The position numbers and the translations under genes are program-made. From Mariniphaga sp041686935 (lineage in GTDB: Bacteria > Bacteroidota > Bacteroidia > Bacteroidales > Prolixibacteraceae), in contig JAWLCW010000008.1 of the NCBI GenBank assembly GCA_041686935.1, forward strand, positions 182,076 through 246,075: a stretch of DNA of 64,000 nt, in the 5' to 3' direction. Positions 1-8,789 of this stretch are shown here, piece by piece. The notes below the pieces were generated by a model. The model did not search any database. It worked only from the letters and a program-made list of their open reading frames with translations, and was not told the origin of the DNA. The first letter of the stretch is position 1. The number at the start of each line of letters is the position of its first letter.

Positions 1-1854
1 TTCCAACCGTTGTGAAAGCCCCAGAACCAGCACAACCGCATCGGCCTGTCCGGCCACATCCACCGCATCCTGAAGCATATCCGGATTGGGCATTGCCCAT
101 AAAAAACGCACATCGCCATCGCCGTGCCAGTTTTTGTATTCAAATACGAACTTATACTTTTTGCCGGTTTCCAGTTCCACAGCCTTTTCATGGTGGGCAG
201 CATGGTGCTCGCTGTTAAACTGAAGGATTTTTTCACCTTCGAGCCATATATCGAGGGTGGGCATTCCCCAAAAACCCATGCGGTAAGTTCCGGTAACCGG
301 TGGCGCCAGATAACCCGTCCAGCGGATGCTGAAATCGTCGTCGGGCAACACGGGTGATGGCGCATGGGATTCCCAGTAAAAATCGATGTTTTTATCGATG
401 CGGGTAAACACCGGCTCGCCTTCCAGTTGGGCATTGTCGAAATATTCTCCAACAACACCGGGGTTACCGGATTCAGTCATTAAAAATTCATTGGAAACCG
501 GATGCAGGTTGGAAACTCCTTCGGCCAGATGACTTCCTTCGGCATAAAGAATTTCGGTATTTTTTAGTTTGCTTTTCAATCCTTCGAGAACGGTTACCGG
601 ATTTTTGGGAATGCCGTTGTAATTGCCCAGCAAGGCTTCAAAATTGTCGGCATTTGGACCGATAACGGCCAGTTTTTTAATATTTTTCGAAAGTGGTAAA
701 ATTTTACTTTTCTGCCCCGGAAGCGATTCATTCTTCAGTAAGACAATGCTTTTTTGGGCGGCTTCCAAAGCCAGATTTGCATGCTCATCAGAAGTATTCA
801 CTGAAAACGGAATCTGAGCAAAGGGAACCACTTCATCCGGGTCGAACATGCCCAGTTTAAAACGGGCGGTCATGAGCCTTCTAACTGCCACATCAATATC
901 TTTTTCCTGAATAAGACCATTTTCCACTGCCGTGTTCAGGTATGGATAGGAATTCCCACAGTTTAAATCCGTACCTCCTTTCACTGCTGCTGCCGAAGCC
1001 TCTGTCGCGTCAGCCGAAAAATTCTGAAACCTGAAAAAATCAGAAATTGCCCAGCAGTCGGACACCACATAACCGGCAAATCCCCATTCACTGCGCAGAA
1101 TATTGTCGAGGTAAGTATTTGCGCAACAGGGGAATCCGTGATACTGGTTATAGGCGCACATAATGGAATAAACTCCCCCGTCATTCACCAGCGTGCGGAA
1201 AGCCGGAAGGTAGGTTTCGCGTAAGTCGCGTTCGCCAACTATTGCATTAAATTCGTGCCGCAAAGGCTCGGGACCGGAATGCACGGCATAATGTTTAGCT
1301 GTGGCTACGGTTTTCAAATAACGGGAATCGTTACCCTGCAACCCTTTTACAAATTGCAGCCCCATTTGGCCGGTGAGGTAAGGATCTTCCCCGTATGTTT
1401 CATGGCCCCGTCCCCACCTCGGATCACGAAAAATGTTGATGTTGGGCGACCAGAAAGTTAGGCCCTGATAAATGCCGCGTTTCCCGCGTCGCACGAAATC
1501 GTGGTGTTTGGCACGCGCCTCGTCGGATATGGCTGTGGCTACCCGGTACATTAAATCTTTGTCCCACGAGCCGGCAATGGTTATCGACTGTGGGAAAACC
1601 GTAGCGTAACCGGCGCGGGCAACGCCATGCAAGCTTTCGTTCCACCAGTTGTATTCCGGCACACCCAGCCGCGGAATAGCCGGAGCATTGTAAACCATCT
1701 GATCAATCTTTTCCTGCAGGGTCATTTGCGAAACCAAAATTTCAACTCGTTCTTCCACAGGAAGATTGTAATCTAGATAATCGAAATTTGTGTGTTGTGC
1801 AGTTGCAGAAATGCCCATTAAAACTATAACCGGAAATAGTAATTTTTTTTTCAT
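1..1854 (-). CDS. GH3 beta-xylosidase/beta-glucosidase with PA14 insert (C-terminus beyond window)
   Basis: Read on the minus strand from ATG at 1854 to the window edge without a stop (618 codons). It starts with a Sec signal peptide (MKKKLLFPVIVLMGISATAQ). The GH3 N-terminal domain spans about residues 30-340, with the nucleophile motif V-S-D-C-W at D266. An inserted PA14-like segment lies at about residues 460-600 (G-E-Y-F-D, then the R-W-T-G-Y sandwich signature). The last visible residues (LGLSQRLE) match the start of the second GH3 domain, where LGLSxxLEGEE is typical of xylosidase/arabinosidase-type enzymes. Family knowledge: exo-acting removal of terminal beta-linked sugars, periplasmic. 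The substrate (xylose or glucose) is inferred. It lies divergent from the YkgJ-like gene. Confidence 0.9.
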   Translation of the reverse strand, partial: MKKKLLFPVIVLMGISATAQHTNFDYLDYNLPVEERVEILVSQMTLQEKIDQMVYNAPAIPRLGVPEYNWWNESLHGVARAGYATVFPQSITIAGSWDKDLMYRVATAISDEARAKHHDFVRRGKRGIYQGLTFWSPNINIFRDPRWGRGHETYGEDPYLTGQMGLQFVKGLQGNDSRYLKTVATAKHYAVHSGPEPLRHEFNAIVGERDLRETYLPAFRTLVNDGGVYSIMCAYNQYHGFPCCANTYLDNILRSEWGFAGYVVSDCWAISDFFRFQNFSADATEASAAAVKGGTDLNCGNSYPYLNTAVENGLIQEKDIDVAVRRLMTARFKLGMFDPDEVVPFAQIPFSVNTSDEHANLALEAAQKSIVLLKNESLPGQKSKILPLSKNIKKLAVIGPNADNFEALLGNYNGIPKNPVTVLEGLKSKLKNTEILYAEGSHLAEGVSNLHPVSNEFLMTESGNPGVVGEYFDNAQLEGEPVFTRIDKNIDFYWESHAPSPVLPDDDFSIRWTGYLAPPVTGTYRMGFWGMPTLDIWLEGEKILQFNSEHHAAHHEKAVELETGKKYKFVFEYKNWHGDGDVRFLWAMPNPDMLQDAVDVAGQADAVVLVLGLSQRLE

Positions 1855-1971
1855 TGTTTTCTTTTTTTTTCAACTGTTCTGTTCTGTTACGGTATGTACA
1901 AATTAATACTTTGTTCCTGTTTTCTGCAAAATTTTAACGTATTTTGTTTTAAAATTTACAGAAGAAAAAAT

Positions 1972-2502
1972 ATGGAAAAACATTTTTCCGCCTACCGTAA
2001 AATACGAAAAGAAACAGATGTAATTTCTGAAAAACTGTCGAAGGTTCACTCCTCTCATTTGCAATGCAAAAAAGGCTGCGATTTGTGCTGCATGGATTAC
2101 AGCATTTTACCGGTTGAGTTTTATACCATTCTTGAAGAATTAAAAGGCCGGAGTTTTGATAAGAAAATCATTCTGTCAAAGAGTTATAAAAACTATGAAG
2201 ACTGCATATTTCTAAAAGACCATGCCTGCACCATTTACGAATCACGACCGTTGATTTGCCGCACACACGGACTGCCCTTGCTTTACACCAGCGACGATGG
2301 CGAGTGGGAACTATCTACCTGCGAACTCAATTTCAGGGATTTTAATTTTGAAAATTTTTCAGAAAAAAATACTTTCTCCCAGGATAAATACAACAGCAAA
2401 CTGTTTTTATTAAACCGTGAATTTATTGGTGAATTTGAAGATGAAAATTATTTTGGTGAATTCGATTTACTACCTTTGAAAAAACTGGCAGAAAAACTTT
2501 AA
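1972..2502 (+). CDS. YkgJ-family cysteine-cluster protein
   Basis: A protein of 176 residues from ATG 1972; a longer in-frame start at 1894 adds a hydrophobic, unconserved-looking leader and is less likely. The family hallmark is visible: a CKKGCDLCC cluster near residue 33, then ACTIYESRPLICRTHG with two more cysteines. YkgJ/UPF0153 proteins are thought to bind zinc or an Fe-S cluster and some are annotated as oxidoreductases, but no reaction is established. The stop lies 10 bases before the SDR gene on the same strand, so co-transcription is likely. Function unknown beyond metal binding. Confidence 0.8.
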   Translation: MEKHFSAYRKIRKETDVISEKLSKVHSSHLQCKKGCDLCCMDYSILPVEFYTILEELKGRSFDKKIILSKSYKNYEDCIFLKDHACTIYESRPLICRTHGLPLLYTSDDGEWELSTCELNFRDFNFENFSEKNTFSQDKYNSKLFLLNREFIGEFEDENYFGEFDLLPLKKLAEKL

Positions 2503-2512
2503 AATTTTTACA

Positions 2513-3283
2513 ATGGATACACTTTCATTATTCAACCTGAAAGGTAAAACGGCTTTGATAACCGGTTCGGGAAGCGGAATAGGACTGGCCCTGGCAGAAG
2601 GACTTGCAGGTGCCGGCGCAAAAATTATTCTGAATGGCCGGAATGAAGCCAAACTTACAGATGCAGAACAGAAATTGCAGCAAAAAGGATATAACGTTTG
2701 CAAGCTTGTTTTTGATGTTACCGATTCTGAAACTGTTAAAAAAGCTATAACCGGTTATGAAAAAAATACCGGCCCCATTGATATAATCATCAATAATGCC
2801 GGAATAAATATTCGGGGGCCTTTTGAAAATTTTAACGAGGAAGACTGGAAAAAAGTACTGGACATTAACATCAACGGGGCCATGATAGTTTCCCAGGCTA
2901 TTGGACCATTCATGATTAAACGGAAAGCTGGAAAAATCATCAACATCTGTTCTGTTCAAAGCGAGCTTGGAAGGCCAACCATTGTACCTTATACCGTTTC
3001 AAAAGGCGGCATAAAAATTCTGACAAAAGCACTTGCTACTGAATGGGGAAAATTCAATATTCAGGTTAACGGAATTGGTCCGGGTTATTTTGAAACCGAA
3101 CTTACCCAACCGCTAAAAAATGACCCTGAGTTTGATAAATGGCTCTGCAACAGAACTCCTGCCAACAGATGGGGCAAAACAAAAGAACTGGCAGGTGCTG
3201 CAGTATTTCTTTCGTCGGAAGCCAGCGACTATGTAAACGGACATATCCTATATGTGGATGGCGGTTTACTGGCCAGTGTATAA
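2513..3283 (+). CDS. SDR oxidoreductase, gluconate 5-dehydrogenase type
   Basis: A complete 256-residue classical short-chain dehydrogenase. The Rossmann motif TGSGSGIG is at 17-24, NNAG at 94-97, and the catalytic S147, Y160 and K164. The C-terminus has R-W-G-K-T-K-E-L-x-G-A and SDYVNGHILYVDGG, a combination characteristic of gluconate 5-dehydrogenase (IdnO/Gno) rather than of FabG. Family role: NAD(P)-dependent interconversion of 5-keto-D-gluconate and D-gluconate in sugar-acid metabolism, cytoplasmic. The exact substrate is inferred. It starts 10 bases after the YkgJ-like gene and ends at a bidirectional terminator shared with the convergent DUF2795 gene. Confidence 0.85.
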   Translation: MDTLSLFNLKGKTALITGSGSGIGLALAEGLAGAGAKIILNGRNEAKLTDAEQKLQQKGYNVCKLVFDVTDSETVKKAITGYEKNTGPIDIIINNAGINIRGPFENFNEEDWKKVLDININGAMIVSQAIGPFMIKRKAGKIINICSVQSELGRPTIVPYTVSKGGIKILTKALATEWGKFNIQVNGIGPGYFETELTQPLKNDPEFDKWLCNRTPANRWGKTKELAGAAVFLSSEASDYVNGHILYVDGGLLASV

Positions 3284-3286
3284 AAC

Positions 3287-3313
3287 AAAAAAGCAGGCCA
3301 AAAACCTGCTTTT
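3287..3313. terminator. bidirectional rho-independent terminator
   Basis: A 9-bp stem AAAAGCAGG / CCTGCTTTT with a 7-base loop, T-rich on both strands. It sits between the convergent SDR and DUF2795 genes and can serve both. Confidence 0.8.
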
Positions 3314-3342
3314 CTCTCTATTTTTTCTCTCCTGGTTAAACC

Positions 3343-3564
3343 TTAATATTCATCTTCATTAAAGAAAAAATCATCCTTACTCGGATAATCGGGCCAAATG
3401 TCCTCAATACTTTCATAAATTTCGCCCTCGTCTTCAATTTCCTGCAAATTCTCAATCACTTCAAGTGGGGCACCCGACCGAATGGCGTAGTCGATCAATT
3501 CATCTTTACTCGCCGGCCAGGGCGCATCTTCCAACTTCGAAGCTAATTCCAGTGTCCAATACAT
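3343..3564 (-). CDS. DUF2795 small acidic protein
   Basis: A 73-residue protein from ATG 3564. The sequence W-P-A-S-K-D-E-L-I-D-Y-A-x-R-S-G-A-P, followed by N-L-Q-E-I-E-D-E-G-E-x-Y-E-S, is the DUF2795 pattern seen across Bacteroidota. It is highly acidic towards the C-terminus, with no signal peptide or membrane segment. It is the last gene of a minus-strand run after the ABC ATPase and the cobalamin adenosyltransferase, with a 89-base gap. Function unknown. Confidence 0.8.
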   Translation of the reverse strand: MYWTLELASKLEDAPWPASKDELIDYAIRSGAPLEVIENLQEIEDEGEIYESIEDIWPDYPSKDDFFFNEDEY

Positions 3565-3653
3565 TTCAATGGATTTAAGCGGTTATACTCGTTTTTTACA
3601 ATGCCGCGAATATAATAAAAAAATGATACGAAAACCCGCGGGAAACTTTATTT

Positions 3654-4214
3654 TTAAAACTGCTTCCAGGGTTTCTCCTCTATCCCTCTGCTGGCGGCCA
3701 GTTTACGAGCCAACACAAACAAAAAATCGGACAACCGGTTGATGTATTTTTTGATTTCGGGCTGAACTTTTTCGAGTTCGGAGAACTCCAGAATTCGTCT
3801 TTCAGCTCTGCGGCATACTGTGCGTGCCACATGGCATTGTGCAGCGGCCAAATCACCGCCGGGTAAAATAAAATGCGTTAATTCGGGTAAATCTTCCTCC
3901 ATTTTATCGATGGCTTTTTCCAAAAAGGAAATATGGTCCTTTGTAATGGAAAGTTTTTCAGTGAATGCATTTCCTTTTTCATCGGAGGCCAGCCGTGAAC
4001 CAATATTGAAAAGCTTGTTCTGAATTTCAAGCAAGTAGTTTTCAGCATCGGCAGGCAGTTTGTACGAGCGAATCAATCCTATGGCGGCATTCAGTTCATC
4101 CACGGTTCCGTAAGCTTCCAAACGCACGTCATATTTCTTCACCCTGCTTCCGCCTACCAAACCGGTAGTGCCATCGTCGCCGGTTTTTGTATAAATTTTA
4201 AAATCTTTTCCCAT
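3654..4214 (-). CDS. pduO: cob(I)alamin adenosyltransferase, PduO type
   Basis: A complete 186-residue ATP:cob(I)alamin adenosyltransferase. The N-terminal ATP-binding motif TKTGDDGTTGL lies at 9-19 and V-D-E-L-N-A-A-I-G at 38-46. The C-terminal helices carry the R-R-A-E-R-R and N-R-L-S-D-F-L-F-V-L-A-R motifs of PduO-type trimeric enzymes. It transfers the adenosyl group of ATP to cob(I)alamin, making coenzyme B12 for mutases and lyases; cytoplasmic. It starts 11 bases after the ABC ATPase stop, so the two are probably co-transcribed. Confidence 0.93.
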   Translation of the reverse strand: MGKDFKIYTKTGDDGTTGLVGGSRVKKYDVRLEAYGTVDELNAAIGLIRSYKLPADAENYLLEIQNKLFNIGSRLASDEKGNAFTEKLSITKDHISFLEKAIDKMEEDLPELTHFILPGGDLAAAQCHVARTVCRRAERRILEFSELEKVQPEIKKYINRLSDFLFVLARKLAASRGIEEKPWKQF

Positions 4215-4225
4215 GCTTATACAAC

Positions 4226-4927
4226 CTAATATACCGGGTTTGGGTTTATTTCATCCGACTCAACTTCCCCGTCCTTAAGTTTTATTACCCGGTGGGCATG
4301 ATTGGCAATGTCCTGTTCGTGGGTTACCATTACCAGCGTATTTCCCTTGCGGTGTATTTCGGCAAAAAGTTTCATAATCTCTTCGGAAATTACAGAATCG
4401 AGGTTACCAGTGGGTTCGTCGGCCAGCAAGATGGAGGGATTATTCACCAAAGCCCGCGCGATGGCAACCCTTTGCCGCTGACCGCCCGAAAGTTCATTGG
4501 GTTTATGGTCCATCCTGTCAGCCAGCCCCACATCGGTTAATGTATTGGTAGCTCTGTTTTTTCTGTCATGCTTTTTTACACCGGCATATACCATGGGCAG
4601 CATCACATTTTCGAGGGCAGAGCTCCGGGGCAGCAGGTTAAACACCTGAAATACAAATCCGATTTCGGCATTGCGGATTTCGGCCAGTTCATTGTCCGAC
4701 AATCGGCTTACATCTTTTTCATTTAAAATATAGCTACCGCCCGATGGCGTATCCAAACAGCCAATAATATTCATCAACGTAGATTTTCCCGAACCGGAAG
4801 CGCCCATTATGGCCACATATTCTCCCTTGTAAATGTCGAGTGTAATCGACCGCAGCGCTCTTACAACCTGGGTTCCTACCTTGTAATTTTTAGTAATATT
4901 TTCTAAGTGAATGATCTTTTTCTTCAT
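4226..4927 (-). CDS. ABC transporter ATP-binding protein, LolD/MacB family
   Basis: A 233-residue nucleotide-binding subunit: Walker A GASGSGKST at 42-50, Q-loop Gln at 94, signature LSGGQ at 146-150, Walker B ILLADE at 166-171 followed by PTGNLDS. This last block and the overall length place it in the LolD/MacB (MacB-type exporter, lipoprotein-release) subfamily. No permease gene is adjacent, so its membrane partner must be elsewhere. It heads the minus-strand run with the cobalamin adenosyltransferase and DUF2795 genes. The transported substrate cannot be told from the sequence. Confidence 0.92.
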   Translation of the reverse strand: MKKKIIHLENITKNYKVGTQVVRALRSITLDIYKGEYVAIMGASGSGKSTLMNIIGCLDTPSGGSYILNEKDVSRLSDNELAEIRNAEIGFVFQVFNLLPRSSALENVMLPMVYAGVKKHDRKNRATNTLTDVGLADRMDHKPNELSGGQRQRVAIARALVNNPSILLADEPTGNLDSVISEEIMKLFAEIHRKGNTLVMVTHEQDIANHAHRVIKLKDGEVESDEINPNPVY

Positions 4928-4985
4928 AAACCGGCTTTTTCAATAGGTAACAGAACACCTCGTCCCGTTACACTGTTTCGGTGTG

Positions 4986-4993
4986 CAAAAGTA
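4986..4993 (-). promoter_or_regulatory. Bacteroidetes -7 promoter element before the ABC ATPase
   Basis: Reads TACTTTTG on the minus strand, an exact match to TAnnTTTG, 59 bases upstream of ATG 4927. No convincing -33 box was seen. Confidence 0.4.
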
Positions 4994-5082
4994 ACATTTC
5001 CTGAAAACATTCCTGCCATTCCTTTTAAACCCATGCCGGGTTTTCAGGTCAAAATAGCTTGAAAACCAAAAAATAACTAAAA

Positions 5083-6414
5083 ATGAAGCGACAATTATCC
5101 ATTCAAATTTTTCTTTCTGTACTGTTATTAATCTTTTGCAAATCAGCGTTTTCACAACAAGAATCGGATGACAACTGGGAGCAGTGGCGCGGCCCGCTGA
5201 ATACAGGCGTTGCTGTTAAGGGCAATCCGCCGGTGGAGTTTAGCGAAACCAAAAACCTGAAATGGAAAACCGCCATTCCGGGAAAAGGACATGCCACACC
5301 GGTGGTTTGGGGCGACAAAATTATTGTGCAAACGGCCGTTGCTACCGACGAAATTGCCCCGGAGGCGCCTGACGGAGCAGGTGAAGGCAGCCGTATGGCG
5401 CCCAACCAAACCGACCGCATTCACGAGTTCAGGGTTTTGCTGGTTGACAAAAACGATGGGCAAATTATCTGGAATACCCTGGTTACCCGCGAATGGCCCC
5501 GGGAAAACACGCATGAACTGGGAAGCTGGGCTTCCAACTCGCCCTGTACCGACGGCGAACGCATTTATGCCTGGTTCGGCTCCCGCGGTATCTATTGCCT
5601 CGATTTCGACGGAAATATCCTGTGGCAGCGCGACTTCGGACAAATGCAAAAACACATGAGTTTTGGCGAAGGAAGCTCTCCGTTTCTTTACAAAGACAAA
5701 CTTTTCATTTTATGGGACCACGAAGGAGATTCCTATCTTTATGCACTAAATAAAAACACCGGAAATATTGAGTGGGAAGTTGCACGCGACGTAAACACCT
5801 CGTGGTCAACACCGCTTGTGGTTGAAATTAACGGAAAACCCCAGGTAATTACAACTGCTACCGATAATGTAACGGCTTACGATTTTGAAACAGGAGAAAT
5901 AATCTGGACCTCCTCTGGTCTTACCCGAAACGTAATTCCCAACCCAATTTACAGCGACGGGATTTTATATGCCATGAGCGGCTTCAGGGGCAGCGCCATG
6001 CAGGCCATAGATATTGCTAACGCACGCGGAAACATTACCGGCACCGATGCCGTTTTATGGACGTACGACAAAAACACACCTTACACACCGCAACCGGTTT
6101 TAATGAACGGAAAACTCTATTTTATGCGTGTGAATAACGGTTTTCTATCGTGTATTGATGCCAAAACCGGTGAACCTTTTTACGAAAACGAACGGCTCGG
6201 CGATATCAGCACCCTCTACTCCTCTCCCACCGGAGTAAACGACCGGCTCTACATTGCAGCCGAAAATGTGGTGATGGTCATCAAAGCCGGGGAAACCTTT
6301 GAAATAATTGCCTCCAATCCGGTTGACGACAATTTCCACGCATCGCCTGTAATTGTTGGCAACGATCTTATATTGCGGGGATTCAAATCGTTGTACTGCT
6401 TTTCGGAAGAGTAG
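5083..6414 (+). CDS. exported PQQ-type beta-propeller protein
   Basis: A protein of 443 residues with a signal peptide ending about residue 24 (S-A-F-S-Q-Q). The opening block W-E-Q-W-R-G-P is typical of Planctomycete/Bacteroidetes PQQ-like repeat proteins. Repeated blades follow, such as G-x-I-x-W and Y-A-L-N-K-N-T-G-N-I-E-W and Y-D-F-E-T-G-E-I-I-W. Such propellers include quinoproteins and BamB-like scaffolds; whether this one binds PQQ is unknown, and no classical alcohol-dehydrogenase catalytic Asp motif was recognised. The gene ends inside the 3' end of the convergent isoprenoid-synthase-like gene (32-base overlap). Confidence 0.85.
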   Translation: MKRQLSIQIFLSVLLLIFCKSAFSQQESDDNWEQWRGPLNTGVAVKGNPPVEFSETKNLKWKTAIPGKGHATPVVWGDKIIVQTAVATDEIAPEAPDGAGEGSRMAPNQTDRIHEFRVLLVDKNDGQIIWNTLVTREWPRENTHELGSWASNSPCTDGERIYAWFGSRGIYCLDFDGNILWQRDFGQMQKHMSFGEGSSPFLYKDKLFILWDHEGDSYLYALNKNTGNIEWEVARDVNTSWSTPLVVEINGKPQVITTATDNVTAYDFETGEIIWTSSGLTRNVIPNPIYSDGILYAMSGFRGSAMQAIDIANARGNITGTDAVLWTYDKNTPYTPQPVLMNGKLYFMRVNNGFLSCIDAKTGEPFYENERLGDISTLYSSPTGVNDRLYIAAENVVMVIKAGETFEIIASNPVDDNFHASPVIVGNDLILRGFKSLYCFSEE

Positions 6415-7636
6415 TACTTACAGGCACCTGCTCAAAATATTTCTTAAACATCGAAAACCGTTGTGATTTGGATTGCGTACGTTTTTTCCGGATAAACTCA
6501 AACCTGAGTGGTGAATGTTTTTCCAGTTTCTGCATATATTCTTCTAAATAGGATTGCAGATTCAGCCCAACCGACTCAATTGTCATAGTTTCAATACTGC
6601 GGTTCATCAGGCGCAGCATGGTTTCCATTTCTGTTCCGTTAAAACATCGGAGCTCTTCCATTGCTTTCCGCCCAAAATGGATGGTGCGGTTGACAAATGC
6701 GCCCAAATCGGAAGTTCCGTCAAGACAGGAAAAAAGTGTTTTTGTGTTGGCATCACTATCTTCCTTCACATCCTGAATATCGTCGAGCAGTTGCAGATAA
6801 ATGCCGTAACCGAACAAAGCCCGCTCCTGTTCCGGAGTTAACCGGCCTGTTACCAGATAGCCATCGGCCAGAACCGATGCGCCGCCTTTTTCAAAACAAA
6901 TTTCGCGAACGGCAGCCTCTTCAAGTCCATTGCAGTTAATCAGGTTCAGACTATGGGTTTGTCCCTGCTGGATAGCATACAAACTTTCGTAAACTTTCGG
7001 GAATTTTTTTCGCGGAAACTGATTTTCAAACATGCCAACCAGACGGAACAATTGCGATTCAGTGTGGTTTTTAGGTTCCATATCTTCTCCATGCAATCTC
7101 CGGTTAAATCGCCGGCTAAACTCCTGTTTTTCTGAATCGGATATGTTCGGATCATCGAGTAAATTATCGCTGTATGGGTAAATCATGCTGTAAGCAAAAA
7201 CAGAAGGGGTTATTTCCACCGGAATACCCATCATTAATTGCAGGCCGTTCATAATCCAAACGTTGCGCATTCCCTGGTAAATATTTTCGGGCGATAATTC
7301 CGGACCAAACATACGCGCCTTGTAAAAAAAGTCTTTGGAAACATTTTTAAACTCGTCGGAAAGAATTATTTCGAGTTGGTCGGGTTCAAAGTCGAAAACA
7401 TTTTCGAGAAAATCACGGAAAAAAGGAAAAAACGATTGGCCTGGATCACGGTCTTTTAATGCCCTAATATTTTTTTTCTTTTGGAAACTTTTTACTTTTT
7501 CCTGAAAAGCATTAAAACTGGTTTCTCTCGCATTTTGTTCCTCTGTTGAATAGCTTCGTTTAAAGTCGGGCAAAGTTTCAGGACTTTCTTCCCAAATTCT
7601 GACAAAATGATTGATATACGTTTTTACAGCCAACAT
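6383..7636 (-). CDS. class I isoprenoid-synthase-like protein
   Basis: A protein of 417 residues from ATG 7636; a longer in-frame start at 7756 adds 40 residues without recognisable conservation. All-helical in appearance. Two acidic motifs stand out: DNLLDDP at 157-163 and DDIQDVKED at 285-293, placed like the two Asp-rich Mg2+-diphosphate motifs of class I isoprenyl synthases and terpene cyclases. Overall sequence does not look like housekeeping IspA/IspB. A small Bacteroidota group is annotated only as class 1 isoprenoid biosynthesis enzyme. Substrate and product unknown; cytosolic. Its 3' end overlaps the PQQ-type gene by 32 bases, tail to tail. Confidence 0.6.
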   Translation of the reverse strand: MLAVKTYINHFVRIWEESPETLPDFKRSYSTEEQNARETSFNAFQEKVKSFQKKKNIRALKDRDPGQSFFPFFRDFLENVFDFEPDQLEIILSDEFKNVSKDFFYKARMFGPELSPENIYQGMRNVWIMNGLQLMMGIPVEITPSVFAYSMIYPYSDNLLDDPNISDSEKQEFSRRFNRRLHGEDMEPKNHTESQLFRLVGMFENQFPRKKFPKVYESLYAIQQGQTHSLNLINCNGLEEAAVREICFEKGGASVLADGYLVTGRLTPEQERALFGYGIYLQLLDDIQDVKEDSDANTKTLFSCLDGTSDLGAFVNRTIHFGRKAMEELRCFNGTEMETMLRLMNRSIETMTIESVGLNLQSYLEEYMQKLEKHSPLRFEFIRKKRTQSKSQRFSMFKKYFEQVPVSTTLPKSSTTI

Positions 7637-7856
7637 AAGCCTGTTTTTTAGAAAAGTAAAATTAAACAAGAAAAGCTGATGATATAAGTTTTTTAGATAA
7701 CCTGCTGTATTCTGACGGTAAACAAACGATGATGAGAGAAAAATTCCAATAATCAAAAATTAAATTCAAAATAAATCACAAACTCCAATCGACAAAATTC
7801 CAAACAATTAGTAGCAGTTTGATTTGATATTTGGGGATTGCTATTTGGATTTTCTA

Positions 7857-8567
7857 TCAGGCAATATTTGTATATACAGCCTGCACGTCGTCGTCTTCAT
7901 CAAGTTTATCAAGCATTTTTTCAATTTCCTCCAGTTGTTCATCGGTGAATTCAACGGGATCGTTGGGAAAACGTTTCAACACTGCTTTTTGCACGTCAAT
8001 TTTCAGATTTTCCAAAGCATGGTTTAAATCGCCAAAACTGGTGTAATCGGCATAAGCATAAACCACACCGTCGTTTTCTTCAATTTCTTCCAGTCCTGCA
8101 TCAATAAGTTCCAGTTCGAGTTCTTCCAGATCTACTCCTTCCTTTTTTTCAAACTCAAAAACAGCTTTTCTTGAGAACATAAACTCCAGCGAACCGGTGG
8201 GAACCAATCCTCCGCCCACTTTGTTGAAATAGCTTTTAACGTTAGCTACCGTGCGCGTAGTGTTGTCTGTGGCACATTCTATAAAAACCAAAACGCCATG
8301 TGGTCCTTTTCCCTCGTAATTTACTTCGGTAAAGTCGGCAGCATCTTTTCCGCTGGCTCTTTTAATAGCCGCGTCAATGTTGGCTTTGGGCATGTTCTGG
8401 GCTTTGGCATTCAGAATGGCAGTACGCAATGCGGCATTCAAATCGGGGTCGGGTCCACCGGATTTGGCTGCAATGGTTATCTTTTTCGCCAATTTCGGAA
8501 ATGTGCGCGACATTTTATCCCAACGCTTCTCTTTGGCCGCCCTGCGGTATTCAAATGCTCTTCCCAT
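7857..8567 (-). CDS. yebC: YebC/PmpR family protein
   Basis: A complete 236-residue YebC. It opens with MGRAFEYRRAAKEKRWDKMS and continues through K-I-T-I-A-A-K-S-G-G-P-D-P-D-L-N and the central Y-E-G-K-G-P-H-G-V block. The C-terminal acidic domain ends E-D-D-D-V-Q-A-V-Y-T-N. Known roles are DNA-binding regulator (PmpR) and, for many members, a ribosome-associated factor relieving stalls at proline stretches. Cytoplasmic. It stands 85 bases downstream of the 42-residue Cys4 gene on the same strand. Confidence 0.93.
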   Translation of the reverse strand: MGRAFEYRRAAKEKRWDKMSRTFPKLAKKITIAAKSGGPDPDLNAALRTAILNAKAQNMPKANIDAAIKRASGKDAADFTEVNYEGKGPHGVLVFIECATDNTTRTVANVKSYFNKVGGGLVPTGSLEFMFSRKAVFEFEKKEGVDLEELELELIDAGLEEIEENDGVVYAYADYTSFGDLNHALENLKIDVQKAVLKRFPNDPVEFTDEQLEEIEKMLDKLDEDDDVQAVYTNIA

Positions 8568-8652
8568 AACTTAAAATCTGTGGTTTAAAAAATTTCAGCG
8601 AAAATATAATTTGAAATTGAAAAACCAGATGATCCGGCTCATGAAAATAAGT

Positions 8653-8781
8653 TCAGCTTTTAATTTTTTTAGGTTTGCACACTTTTTCTTCCTTTTTCAC
8701 TTTTGCACCGCAACGCTTGCACACGTATTTCGGATTTTCCTTGTCATTAAATTCTTTCTTCCTGCATGCCGTTTTCGCCAT
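8653..8781 (-). CDS. 42-residue Cys4 mini-protein
   Basis: Found by hand: ATG at 8781, TGA at 8653-8655, 42 residues. Cysteines at 6, 21, 24 and 35 (A-C-R ... V-C-K-R-C-G ... V-C-K) fit a treble-clef or zinc-ribbon-like site. The rest is very rich in lysine. The start lies 8 bases downstream of the stop of the kinase/RapZ-C fusion, so it should be the next gene of the same transcript. It has no signal peptide. A Cys4 mini-protein with this lysine content would suit RNA or ribosome binding, but that is inference. Confidence 0.65.
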   Translation of the reverse strand: MAKTACRKKEFNDKENPKYVCKRCGAKVKKEEKVCKPKKIKS

Positions 8782-8789
8782 TCTGTCTC

